From positions 100,813,613-100,877,612 of the forward strand of contig CAKMRJ010003334.1 in assembly GCA_928212115.1 (NCBI GenBank): a stretch of DNA of 64,000 bases, given 5' to 3'. The notes under the pieces were generated by a model. It was given only the letters and a program-made list of their open reading frames with translations. It was not told the DNA's origin and did not search any database. Source of the stretch: Lactuca virosa (lineage: Eukaryota; Streptophyta; Magnoliopsida; Asterales; Asteraceae). A program made the translations under genes and the position numbers. How positions within the stretch are numbered: the first letter of the stretch is position 1; each line of letters starts with the position of its first letter. Of the stretch, positions 47,027 to 57,812 are shown in pieces.

Positions 47027-49367
47027 GTTGATATCAAAGCCATAGTTTAAGTGAATTAAGTTTGGTGTATCCATTCTTGGTCTTAAACTGTGGAACATAG
47101 ATGAGAAATACAGGTTATGGGTTGGTTTTTTTTAATAAACTATGCTAAGATATGTAAGGTGCACAGATAAATATGTGTGAAGATAAAGGAGCTTGAGAGT
47201 ATGAGTTTAGTAGAATTACCAGCCAAGAGGGTTTGGCTCTAGAACTCCAAGAAGAAAGAAAGAAATGTCATTTATGAAATGACATAAGAGTGAGATCTCT
47301 AGTTGAAGAGATTACATGAGTATGTAGAAAGAATGATATTGTCATATCTTTAAAGAAAGATATGTTAGAGATGATGTGTCCTTGTAGATAGACAACAGAT
47401 TAAGTATGTGTTCCTAGGAAGAAGTGTTAGTAGAGACTCAGAGAGAATAGGGACAAAAAGAGGGACATAAAAATATGAAGATAGAAAAGGACAAAAAGAG
47501 TAAGAGGGATGGTGTGCCCAAAGAATGAAGAGAAAGATAGAGAAAGTCTGTCATAGAAGGACCTTAGAGTCGAAGATGTGTAGTTACGAGTACAAGAGTA
47601 GATTGGCATTTCTTGCAAGGTAGTAACCATGTAGAGAAGAAAGTCTATTTTCATATGGAATGTGTTTGAGATGTGATGAGTAGAGCTTGAACCATGTCAT
47701 TGATGATATAGTGATAGTACTGACCAGAGATAGATACGAATGGAAATGAGATAGATATGTAGATAAAGAGAAATAGTGCAACAAGTATCATGATGGACAA
47801 TTAAGAGAAAGAGAGGGACAGTAGAAATGTTCCAATGTTGATGTGTTAAGATATAAGGAACATGAGAAGACGGTTCAATACTTTTGTGGAAGTAAGAGAT
47901 AGAGCATGCAGAGTAAGAGGACACTTGGGCAATAGCAGGTGTAGCTCCTAAGGTGAGAAAGATGGACCTATGAGATTATGTAGATATGTATGTGTTATGT
48001 AACATTTTACTTATGAATAACTGTTAGAGAAAGAAGAAGAATTGGACCTTATGTGTAATAAGGGATAATTAGAGAAATATTATGAAGATAGATAGAAAAG
48101 TGGAAAGAAAATGGACTTATGAGAAGAGTATAATACTGGGTGAAATGTCCTAATAGAGAATGAGATGACTATGTGTCATCTAGAGATGAGAAGTTAGAAA
48201 CATTGGGGATGTGTGACTCCCGATGTGAGAGAAAAGTATGCTTGGCAAGATACATCTTTTGATGTATCAAGCATAGATTTTATAAGAAGAGGCAAGGAAG
48301 TCACATCAACTGGCTTGCTAGTAGTTGAGGAATAAGGAAGATGCATACCCAAGAAATAATTTCAGGTTGAAAAGTTTGGGTTATGAGAGAAGAGATAAGA
48401 TAGTTATGAATCAGGTGATGAAGTGGTGATATTGAATCTTGGTAAGTATGTTGTGTATGCAGTGTATGGTCACTGCAGACACATGGTGATTATTCTGGTT
48501 CAATGGAGCCATTAAGTTGCCTGAGGATCAAGTGGATTAAGAAGAGAAGTGCTAGCATGGTAAGTTGAGAAGAACTTCCCATGAAATATATAGAATACTT
48601 GTGAGTGAGGGAAGTGAATGGTGATATTGAAACTAAGTAAGTATAGTATGCATACAGTGTATGGGCACTGTAGAAACATTGCACTTATGGTGATTCAATT
48701 GAATCATTCAACTGCCTAAGGATCGAGTGGTAGGACAAGAAAGATAACATGGTGTTTGAGAAGAAGTTTCCATGTTTAGAATAGACTTGGATGCCTCAGA
48801 AGTAGTAGAAATATAGATGTGAAAGTTGGGGCACGAGAACTAATATATTTTTAAGAAAAGAGTTGTAGTTAGATACAACACTTTAGAATGAAAGTGAAGT
48901 GATTAAGTGTAGTACTTCATTAAGAATGTAGAAAAGATTTAGAAAAGTGGTGGTGTGGCAATATGGAGTAGAAAGGTTCAATGGAAGAGCAATGTAACCG
49001 TAACTTACCTAAGAGTAGATGATTAAGAAGTATATTGGTACGCTTGTCAGAAACAGAATTAGAAAGGTAAGTTTAAGCTTATGGTTGTGAAAAAATGGGA
49101 CAAAACACAAAATATGATGTTAAGTATGCAATATGATTGCATAAGGGTAGATATAGTAGTAGATGTCCCTTAACGGCTATTGGGAATAGATAAATGAGGA
49201 AAGTTTGGCCATTGCATTGAAAAAGTAAAGGAAAGGAAAGTAGAGTGTTATTTTGGGTTACAAGGTTAGAGTATAAGATAACCTTAGAAATGAGCCAAAT
49301 AAAGAGGAATTATATAAAGAAAGTAAGAAAAGGCTCTGAGGATGAAATCTCTTTAAGGATGGTAGAT
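47027..49367 (+). other. Internal region of family A
   Basis: Begins with a decayed initiator-Met primer site (GTTGATATCAAAGCC, 47027-47041). The remaining 2.3 kb is purine-rich on the + strand with no gag or pol similarity; open frames are short. It contains a 190-bp direct duplication (48419-48775). Family A is therefore a large-LTR, non-coding element as seen here, or a strongly deleted gypsy element. Confidence 0.6.
48419..48775 (+). repeat. 190-bp direct duplication in family A
   Basis: GGTGATATTGAA...GTATGCAGTGTATGG...CACTGCAGA at 48424 recurs at 48614 (GGTGATATTGAAACTAAGTA, CAGTGTATGGGCACTG), with diverged sequence between. Confidence 0.7.
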
Positions 49368-49887
49368 TGTAAGAACCCAAAATTTAGAAACATGTGACTT
49401 TGACCAAAAGAGAAAAATGGTCATTGATGAGGAATTTGTGAGAATATGAAGTTGTGACTTCATGAAATGGCCAATATGAGAGTTTAAGTCACTTAAAAGA
49501 GGTAAGATGAGTAAGTTCAAAGAATGCATGAGAAGATGCACTTTGGCCAAAAGACAAAAATAGGTATTTTATGCTTTTTGGGCAAGTTGGTCACTTAATA
49601 GATTAAGACCCATGTTAAGACAGTGATAAATGACATAACAAAGTTTTAGAGTATGTTCCCACCTCCGCATGGATATAAAGATCATAGAAAATGGGTTAGA
49701 AACGAAGAAGTTATGAATGTTAGAAGTTGGAACAAAAATTATCCCCAAAGCTGGAATGGAATCAACAAGGCACTTTGTTGATCTCCGGGTACTGCAGCAC
49801 GATATATAGCTCGCCAAGACGCAGTGGCATCTGTGAGCTGCCATTTACCGAAGTCAAATGGCCACCACGACGCGGTAAAGACCTCAC

Positions 49888-49946
49888 TGCGACACGATGT
49901 CGCAACAGATGTAAAAGTTGTTAAGCCTTCACTCTAGTTATTTAAC
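49888..49946 (+). promoter_or_regulatory. CpG palindrome and TATA-like box in family A LTR
   Basis: TGCGACACGATGTCGCA (49888-49904) is a 7-bp inverted repeat around CGA, 35 bp upstream of TTATTTAACA. Nearby CCACGACGCGG and CGCCAAGACGC make a local GC-rich island in AT-rich DNA. Confidence 0.5.
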
Positions 49947-50431
49947 ACCCCTACCCCTTTGGAGCTGAGCTCCAGTGATTCCGGGATGGGAAGAAGATCA
50001 AGTGGCGATTAAGGGTGTTTGTGGCTAGGATTGAAGGTGGAAAGCTCATGAGGTAATCAACTTCTCAATAATTAAGCTAATCAGGGCTTAATGGTGTTTT
50101 GATGAATTGGTTAGATTGCTTAGGTTGATTAACATATAGATTATGTATGATGCTATTGATAGTTACTAGAAGCTTTAACGAAGCTTTGGAAGTGATTTCC
50201 ATGTAGGAATCAATCCAATGAGAGTTAGGGTTTGAAACCCTAACCAATGATTAGTGAATTGATGCATTAGATGTAGATTATAATAAATTAGGTATTATGA
50301 GATGCCTAATTCATTGGTTGGGTGAGATTAGAAGGAGAATATTAGAAGTTAGAATTATGATCTATTAAGTATTCATTTTCACCAAGAGAGTCAATAAGCT
50401 CTTAATACGCTAAAACAAGTATTAAAAACTT

Positions 50432-50652
50432 GTGTGTATGTATGTCTGCATGTATGTATGTATGTATGTATGTATGTATGTATGTATGTATGTATGTATG
50501 TATTTATGTATGTATGTATGTATGTATGTACGTACGTACGTATGTACGTATGTATGTATGTATGTATGAATGTATGTATGTATATATGTATATAAGTATG
50601 TATTTATGTATGTACGTATATGTGTATGTATGTATGTATGTATGTATGTATA
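50432..50652 (+). repeat. (TGTA)n microsatellite
   Basis: About 220 bp of TATG/TACG tetranucleotide repeat with TACG and TATT variants. Confidence 0.95.
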
Positions 50653-51094
50653 AGGAACTTGAGGTACTAAATGAATGGCCTCAAGTTGTTAGATGAATAT
50701 GGATTAAGAATATACGTGTACGAACATGTATCCGAGCATGTATGTATATTATGAGTATGCATGAGGTATATGTTAGATACATGTAAAAGATCATGTATAT
50801 ATACGTAGAGTATGTAGGATAAGAGGAGGAAGGTAATTGTTAAATACCAAAAAGATGTAAAAAGAAATAGAATATGATTATATGTAATATAAGCATAAGA
50901 GTATGTATGTATGTCTGGACACTATTGGTATTGTGTAGAATACCTATATGTTAATAGAAATAAATAAAGATTAATTGCTTAATGAGTTAACTACTAGATG
51001 AGAAGTAGATCTCTTAATGAGATCAAGAAGTAGATTGCCAATGGGACAAGTTTTATGTGATGAGTCACATAATAGCGATAGAGAAGTGTAGAAA

Positions 51095-51290
51095 GATGAT
51101 TCCTTTGGGAATAAGATTCCTCGGGGACATGAGTATGATTCCTTCTGGAATGAGATAGAGGTTCCTTCGGGGAAAAGAGTATGATTCCTTCGGGAATAGA
51201 TATAGATTCCTTCAGGGACAAGAGTATGATTCCTTCAGGAATGAGATGATGCTTAAGGGAACATAAATAGATGATTCATGCGGGAATAAG
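51095..51290 (+). repeat. 45-bp tandem repeats in family A LTR
   Basis: Four to five units of about 45 bp beginning GATTCCTTCGGGAAT and ending ACAAGAGTAT. The first LTR copy has about two units (46768-46850). Confidence 0.8.
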
Positions 51291-51686
51291 AATGTTTGTA
51301 ATTATCAAAGAGGTAGAGAAGGTTCCATGAGTGGAACAAGGAAATAGAGTTTTTTTTAGAACGTAGATGTAATCCATGAGGGATTATGATTAAGGAATCC
51401 ATGATAGATTCAAGAGAAGAAAAAAGATTAAGGATCAACGAGAGACCATCAAATAAGAGAATAAATCCAAATGAGTGTACCCAAAAATGTAATGGGATGT
51501 TGTTTCCCTTAGATGATATAGAAGATTGTAGTATAAGAAGGGACCGTTGGGTCTAGATGAGAACAAAATGCCGAGGCATTAGAACAAAGATTAGATAAAG
51601 ATGAAGAGTGAGCAGAGTGTAAGAAGGCATGCTTTGAGATAGAGATATGAGAAGAAAAAAGTAAGATATAGAGAAGATCATTCTTT

Positions 51687-52466
51687 TTTTGGATTAGTGT
51701 CTAAGTCCATAACTAATAATTGGTATATACTTGACCCGAGAGTAGCATGGTCCATTTGGGTTGCATATCATCAGGACAATTTGATAGGATGGACTTTTGA
51801 GAAGAGGTTATTTATGATTTGTTAATATATTATAAGTTCTAATATATTAATATGAAATCATATTATTTAATTAGTATTGATCAAGAATTAATTTTGCGAT
51901 CAAAAGAGACTAATTAAATATAAGAGGTTGATTTGGTAAATCATTCATTCTTATAAAGTGGGCTTATGATCCATAGTTCTTCATGTTGGGCTAAACCCAT
52001 GTGGTAACCCATGGATACTCCATGGAGGTTTTAACCCATGGAGCATGAGGGATATGGAAAGTCATTAGCGTTTACATGGTGTAACCCTAGTTTGCCACAC
52101 TATATAAGAGACCCTAAGGCTACCAAAATTGGCACTTAAGTGAAGTATTAGAGGGCTAGCCGATTTGTGTGTGCAAGGAATCTCTTCTCAAGTCATCCTT
52201 TGTTCTAGGTGTGTTGTGATTCCACTTGAGGCATTCATACTATTGGTGCTAAGATCTTAAAGGCTAAAGGTTCAAGGTTTCCAACAAGCTACAAGAAAAG
52301 GTATGTTATCTAACTTGTTTTATTACCCAAGTATCAAGTTTTGTATGCTAGTTAGGGTAATACCTTGTAAAGTTCAAGTTTGCATGTATAATAGAGAAAA
52401 CATAGATCCAATGTATTTAGGGTTGCATGTACACCTTAGGAGTGTTAGAATGCTCAAAACCCAACA
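51687..52466 (+). repeat. Solo copia LTR in family A LTR (780 bp)
   Basis: TTTTGGATTAGTGTCTAAG ... CTCAAAACCCAACA, same family as the copia-1 and copia-2 LTRs, with TATA-like CTATATAAGAG near 52100. Flanks TCTTT and GCTTT differ at one base. No internal sequence. Confidence 0.82.
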
Positions 52467-53054
52467 GCTTTAAGTATCAAGAAGAATACAGAAAGATCGG
52501 AAATGAAAGAGTATCTAAAAGAAAGAAATAGAAGATAAAATACGTATAGAGTATGAGATGAGGCTGAGAAGAGGATAAGAGAAGAGTAGATGACAAAGAA
52601 AGAGATAGATGAGATGAGAAAGAGTAGAATGTAAAGATTATAGATGAGTAAAGAGATAGATGAAAAAGGAAAGAATAAGAAAGTATGCTATTACAGAAAG
52701 AGTTAGATTGCAGAGTAAGAGAAAGAAGAGATAAGAAAGATAGAGCAGGCGAACAAGAAAACAGATAAGAATATAACTCACCAGACCTGTGGTCTAATGT
52801 ATTAGATATGCTTCATGTTTTGAAGATACAAGTAGCAGCCGTGGTATGTGAGAAGACTGGAGCACAAGGTCCTAGATTAGGAGTAATTTATTTCCTGTAT
52901 ATCCATTGTTGCTTATTGAATATATAGATTTTTATCGTACATCCGTGATTAACCTAGGATTTAAAGTGCTTTAATTTTTGTAGAATTTCGCAATTGTAGA
53001 TAAAACTATGATAAATTACCATAGAAGTATGGGTAGAAAATGTGGGTCGTTACA

Positions 53055-53153
53055 ATTGGTATCAAAGTCATAGTTTAAGTGAATTAGGTTTGATGTATCC
53101 ATTCCTAGTCTTAAACTGTGGAAGAAAGATTAGGGACTCTACATATAGACCAT
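53055..53153 (+). other. Primer site and start of second family A internal region
   Basis: ATTGGTATCAAAGTC (53055-53069) then sequence matching 47042-47100, interrupted by Tekay-2 at 53154. Confidence 0.75.
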
Positions 53154-55183
53154 TGTCACACCCCGAAACCAGAATGGCGGAATCGTTCCGGGGTGGAGGA
53201 CGTCATGTTTAGCATCACAACCAATGAATAATAGGAAACATAGCAACACAACCAATACAGTGGATACATATATAGGTAAAATGTTTACATCAGTTTGAAA
53301 ACTTGTTTTAGGTACATCAAAAGTATGTAAAAATATAAAAACAAGACTCTTATTGCTCCGGCTTCTCTAAATCCAAGGAGTACCTGTTTACTGATTTCCT
53401 GAGAATACAAGCAGTTTGAAAGAATATCAGCATAAAGCTGGTGAGTTCATAAGTATTTAGTTTTGGTGGAAGAGGTTCTTTGATTCTTTTGAAAAGTGTT
53501 CCTCAAGAAAATCCCATATTTTCTTATGAAAAGTAGTGTTGAAAGAGTACCTATTAGTAGAAGATAAATCATCAGTTTTAGAAATGCCAGTGTTATCCTG
53601 GGAAAATCCCATATTATCCCTAAAAGCAAGTTATCCGTCCTAGAGGTAGAGATGTAAGTTTTGAAATCCCTGATTACTATCAGTGTATATATGAAGGTAG
53701 TTTTATTACTAAAATAAAACAAATGAAGATTAGAGTCCGTAAACCAAAGTTAGTTTATACTTATTTGTGAGTCGTATAACCATACTTGATATGACCGAGA
53801 GACCTTAATAGAGTTCTTCATGCGTTAAGCTAAATGACTTTGTTCACCCCAGGCGTGCCCGCCTAACTGTAGCTAGCAGTTCAGGTGTGGGATTGTCAGT
53901 CCCGAATCGATCTATTCACAAATCTCACACTCTCCCTCCAGGAGACTCTGGTTATACTAAAAGGATTTATCCCTATACACCTAAGGGTACAGTATTGAAG
54001 TAGAGCCTCACAATTCTGTATAATCTTGTTTACCAGCTAGAAATAGTATAAAACAATAATTATCCTTGAATAAATGTACTTTATACTTCTGAGAAAACAT
54101 ATAACTTAAACTAAATCTGCCATTGTTTATATATATTCATCCATGAAATCTGATTTGGTAGAAACTGCCTAGAGGGTTATCCAAAACTATACCCATTATA
54201 GTTTATTAGAGTTGTTATGGAAAATGCTTTGTAAAACCTTTCTGAAAGCTATGAGGTTAGATTTCCAAAATAACAGTTTCCCTTATGCTCAACATATTAC
54301 AAAAGGGATGAATATCCGAGTATGTTATTAAACATGGAAATCGTTGAATTGTATCAATAAGTTTAAAACTTAATAAAATACTTTGAGTTTGGCTTGTATT
54401 CCCCCCCTGAAAACATTAAAAATATGGAAAATGTAGGGGTATGAACTCACTGTGGTTGTGTGAAAACATCCACCGGAAACGAAGATCCTCGGGTTGTTGT
54501 ATGTGGCACTTAACGGAATCCTAGACTTGATCGAATCCGGAAAAGTGGGTTTTCGGACAACTGCACCACTTAAAAGGTGTTTACGGTCGACAGGCAGTTT
54601 ACGGCCGTGAACAGGGTTTACGGTCGTAAACTGAGTTTACGGCCTTTGAAGATCTGGTGAGTTTACGGTCGGAAATGGGTTTACAGTCTATGAAGATTGA
54701 CCGTAAACTCAAAAACAGTGATGCTGTTTTCGATGAAAACACGTTTTAGATGCTCTTAAACAACCTCCAGGAGTGTTTTCTGATGATTTTTAGAGACAAA
54801 AGGGGGTGTTACGGAGTTTACGACCAGAGGTTCTAGAGAGAGAATGAGAGAGTTTCCGGTCAGAAATGTTCAAATGAGGGTGGGGTTCTCATATTTATAG
54901 GGGTTTTGTGGTCGGTGGGTGGGGTCCACCCGACGCTGTCCGTAAACGAGTTTACGGCCTTAAACAGGTTTACGGCCATGAACTCCAGTCAGGCCGTGAA
55001 CATGATGATTTTCGAGGATATTTCGAGTTTCGCGCGGTTTTTGGTTCCGACTTGCATATATAAGTTTAATTATATAATACCAGATGATTTTCTAAATCAA
55101 ATGTTCGACGGAAGATTAATAAAATTCAAATTTTATTAACGGAAATTGCGTAATGGAAACGGAAAAAGTTTCGAGTTGTCACA
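53154..55183 (-). repeat. 3' LTR of Tekay-2 (2030 bp)
   Basis: Minus-strand TGTGACAACTCG to GGGTGTGACA. Minus-strand TATA at 54892-54899. Palindromic GTTTACGGYCGTAAAC-type repeats lie on both sides of the TATA (54588-54715 and 54940-55000). Confidence 0.94.
54588..54715. repeat. GTTTACGGCCGTAAAC repeats, Tekay-2 3' LTR (transcribed side)
   Basis: Seven or so GTTTACGG half-sites in about 130 bp; GTTTACGGTCGTAAAC at 54616-54631 is nearly a perfect palindrome. Confidence 0.8.
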
Positions 55184-55199
55184 TCATCCCCCCGTTAGA
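55184..55199 (-). other. Polypurine tract of Tekay-2
   Basis: Minus-strand CTAACGGGGGGATGA next to the 3' LTR, identical to the Tekay-1 tract. Confidence 0.8.
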
Positions 55200-55236
55200 G
55201 GGAATTTCGTCCCGAAATTCAAGAATAGAGATACAA

Positions 55237-55686
55237 TTATGGACTTGGAAAAAGATGAGGGTACTTCTGCTTCATTGAATCCTCATGCTCCCAAGTTAAT
55301 TCATGTCGCCGCTTGGCATTCCAGCGAACCTTCACTATTGGGATGCGACTTTGTTTCGTTCGTTTGACTTCCCGGTCCATGATTTCCACGGGTTCTTCCA
55401 CGAAGTGCAGACTTTCATCTAGTTCGATCTCATTGAGGGGAATGAGAAGTGTCTCATCGGACAGACACTTCTTTAGGTTCGAGACGTGAAAGACAGGATG
55501 TACGTTGCTAAGTTCTCGAAGTAAATGGAGTCGGTATGCTACTGGGCCGATCCTAGCAAGGATCTCGAATGGTCCGATGTATCTTGGATTCAACTTTCCA
55601 CGCTTTCCGAAACGTGTCATGCCTTTCCAGGGTGAGACCTTCAAAAGGACACAGTCACCAACCTGGAATTCCAAGGGTTTTCGTCT
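55237..55686 (-). pseudogene. Tekay-2 integrase C-terminus with chromodomain
   Basis: Continues the integrase frame after a TAG at 55687-55689 (probable Lys codon). EFQVGDCVLLKVSPWKG leads to GKLNPRYIGPFE and GPVAYRLHL (GPY/F module), then NVHPVFHVSNLKK, and a chromodomain with EEPVEIMDREVKRTK, VKVRWNAKRRHELTWEHED and a C-terminal KYPHLFPSP. The pattern is the chromodomain of Tekay/Del elements. Nearly complete, one stop from being joined to the integrase. Confidence 0.9.
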
Positions 55687-56700
55687 CTAATCAGCGTAGC
55701 TCTTTTGTCTATCTCTTGAGGCTTTCAGTCGTTCCCAGATTTGTACGATCTTTTCAGTCGTCTCTCGGATGATTTCAGGACCAGTGAGAGTGCTGTCAGG
55801 GACTTGACCCTTGGCTAGCTGCGCGTCAGCCACTTCTGCCCAGCACAGAGGGGATCTACACTTACGGCCATAGAGGGCTTCGAATGGCGCGGCTTTGATG
55901 CTGGTATGATAGCTGTTGTTGTAGGAAAATTCGACCAAGGGTAAATGAGTGTCCCATAACATGCCGAAATCGATGACGCAGGCTCTCAACATATCTTCCA
56001 ATGTCTGAATTGTTCTCTCACTCTGTCCATCTGTCTGAGGATGATAAGTCGTGCTCATATCCAATTTAGTTCCAAGATCCTTCTGTAGCGATAGCCAAAA
56101 TCTCGAGGTGAACCTGCTATCTCGGTCGGAGATAATGGATACAAGTACCCCATGAAGGCGAACTATTTCTCGAATGTAGATCCGCGTGAGTCTCTCCATC
56201 TTGAAGTTTTCTTTGATTGGCAGGAAGTGGGCGGATTTTGTCAACCGATCGACAATTACCCAGATGGCGTCGTGCCCACTCGGAGATCTGGGTAGCTTAG
56301 TGATAAAATCCATTGTTATCCTTTCCCACTTCCACTCAGGTATCTCTGGCTGCTGAAGTAGACCTGAGGGCTTTTGATATTCTACTTTCACCTTGGCGCA
56401 AGTCAGGCACTTGCCCACGAAAGTTGCAATTTCCGCTTTCATGTTTGGCCACCAATAGAGCTGTTTGAGATCCAGATACATCTTATCTGAACCTGGGTGA
56501 ATGGAGTATTTCGTCTTGTGTGCCTCATTCATGATAACCTCTCTGTACCCGCCGGATTTTGGGGTCCAGATCTGGTTCATGAAATAGTGCACTCCGTCTC
56601 CCTTGACCTCTAAGTTCTTATCCATTCCCCGCAATGCTTCATCCGCCACTTTCTCTGGTTTCAAGGCTTCCAGCTGAGCCTCTCTGATTTGTGCGGACAG
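55687..56700 (-). pseudogene. int: Tekay-2 integrase
   Basis: Open from about 56700 to the TAG at 55687. The zinc module has HPGSDKMYLDLKQLYWW and CLTCAKVK. The core has ITMDFITKLPRSPSGHDAIW (first Asp), SIISDRDSRFTSRFW (second Asp) and YHPQTDGQSERTIQTLED (Glu): the full D,D,E set is intact. EALYGRKCRSPLCWAEVAD and a basic RLKASRDRQKSYAD end follow. It is in a different frame from RT/RNase H, with a frameshift near 56695. It would insert the cDNA into chromatin. Confidence 0.93.
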
Positions 56701-57812
56701 ATGGGAATGGATGTCATTGTTAATGCCTTTACCTTACGCCCTGAATACTCCTTTCGGCTGAGGGCATCCGCTACCACATTGGCCTTGCCGGGATGGTAGC
56801 GAATTTCGCACTCGTAGTCACTGAGTAGCTCTACCCATCGCCGCTGTCTCATGTTTAACTCCTTCTGATCAAATATATGTTGCAAGCTCTTATGGTCGGT
56901 GAAGATAGTGCACTTGGTTCCATAGAGATAGTGTCTCCAGATCTTTAATGCAAAGACCACGGTTCCCAACTCTAGATCGTGAGTTGTGTAATTTACCTCG
57001 TGTGTTTTCAACTGCCTCGAGGCATAGGCGATAACCTTTCCTCGTTGCATGAGCACACAGCCTAGGCCCTGATTGGATGCATCACAGTAGACAACGAAGT
57101 CTTCCGTCCCTTCGGGCAGGGACAAGATAGGTGTGCTGCATAAGGCCTGCTTCAATGTTTGAAACGCAGTGTCTTGCTTGACTCCCCAACTAAAGGTTAC
57201 ACCTTTCTGTGTCAGGGTAGTTAAAGGCTTAGCGATTCTGGAGAAGTTTTGGATGAACCTGCGATAATAGCCTGCGAGACCCAAGAATTGCCGGATTTCT
57301 GTGGGTGTCTTTGGTGTAGACCAATTCTCAATCGCTTTGATTTTGGAAGAGTCCACGTGTATTCCTTCCTCGCTAACCACGTGACCAAGGAAATTTACCT
57401 TCCTGATCCAGAACTCACACTTTGAAAATTTTGCGTATAGCTTCTCCGCCCTTAATGTTTCCAGCACCTGCCTCAAGTGCTGTTTATGATCATTCTCACT
57501 CCGCGAATAGACAAGTATATCGTCGATGAACACGATCACGAACTTGTCTAGGAAAGGGCAGCACACCCGTTTCATCAGGTCCATGAATATTGTCGGTGCG
57601 TTGGTTAGACCGAATGGCATTACTACAAACTCGTAGTGTCCATAGCGAGTTCAGAATGTTGTCTTGGGCACATCATTCTCGTGAACCCGTAACTGATGAT
57701 ACCCTGATCTTAGGTCTATCTTCGAAAAGTAACTGGCTCCCTGAAGTTGGTCGAAGAGGTCGTCGATTTTGGGTAGGGGATATCGGTTCTTGATGGTAAG
57801 CTTGTTCAGCTC
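56661..57812 (-). pseudogene. rt: Tekay-2 reverse transcriptase (main part) and RNase H
   Basis: Same frame as gag-pro. The RT finger/palm part from 57812 contains SKIDLRSGYHQLRV; a TGA at 57651-57653 interrupts before PFGLTNAP. The catalytic block VIVFIDDILVYSRSE (IDD) is intact near 57510. RT thumb FLGHVVSEEGI and the connection FLGLAGYYRRFI follow. RNase H has VVYCDASNQGLGCVL (Asp), THDLELGTVVFALKIWRHYL (Glu), IFTDHKSLQHIF (Asp) and GKANVVADALSRK (Asp). The frame ends at 56661 after a frameshift. TGA at this site differs by one base from an Arg CGA codon. Confidence 0.93.

Larger units (their letters stand above)
49368..53054 (+). repeat. Family A LTR, second copy (contains solo copia LTR)
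   Basis: TGTAAGAACCCAAAA ... GGGTCGTTACA. Without the 780-bp solo LTR and its duplication it is about 2.9 kb. It carries a TATG microsatellite (50432-50652), a 45-bp repeat group (51095-51290) and a GC-rich palindrome at 49888-49904 shortly upstream of a TATTTAA box near 49939. It is followed by another primer site, so it heads a second internal region. Confidence 0.8.

Noticed and set aside
50430..50696. 88-codon frame of Met-Tyr-Val-Cys repeats
   Set aside because: Translation of the TGTA microsatellite.
53447..53722. 91-codon minus frame, also at 60652-60927
   Set aside because: Inside both Tekay-2 LTRs; preserved because the LTRs are copies. No homology recognised.
54906..55139. 77-codon frame, also at 62120-62350
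   Set aside because: Spans the palindrome region of the Tekay-2 LTRs on the antisense strand.
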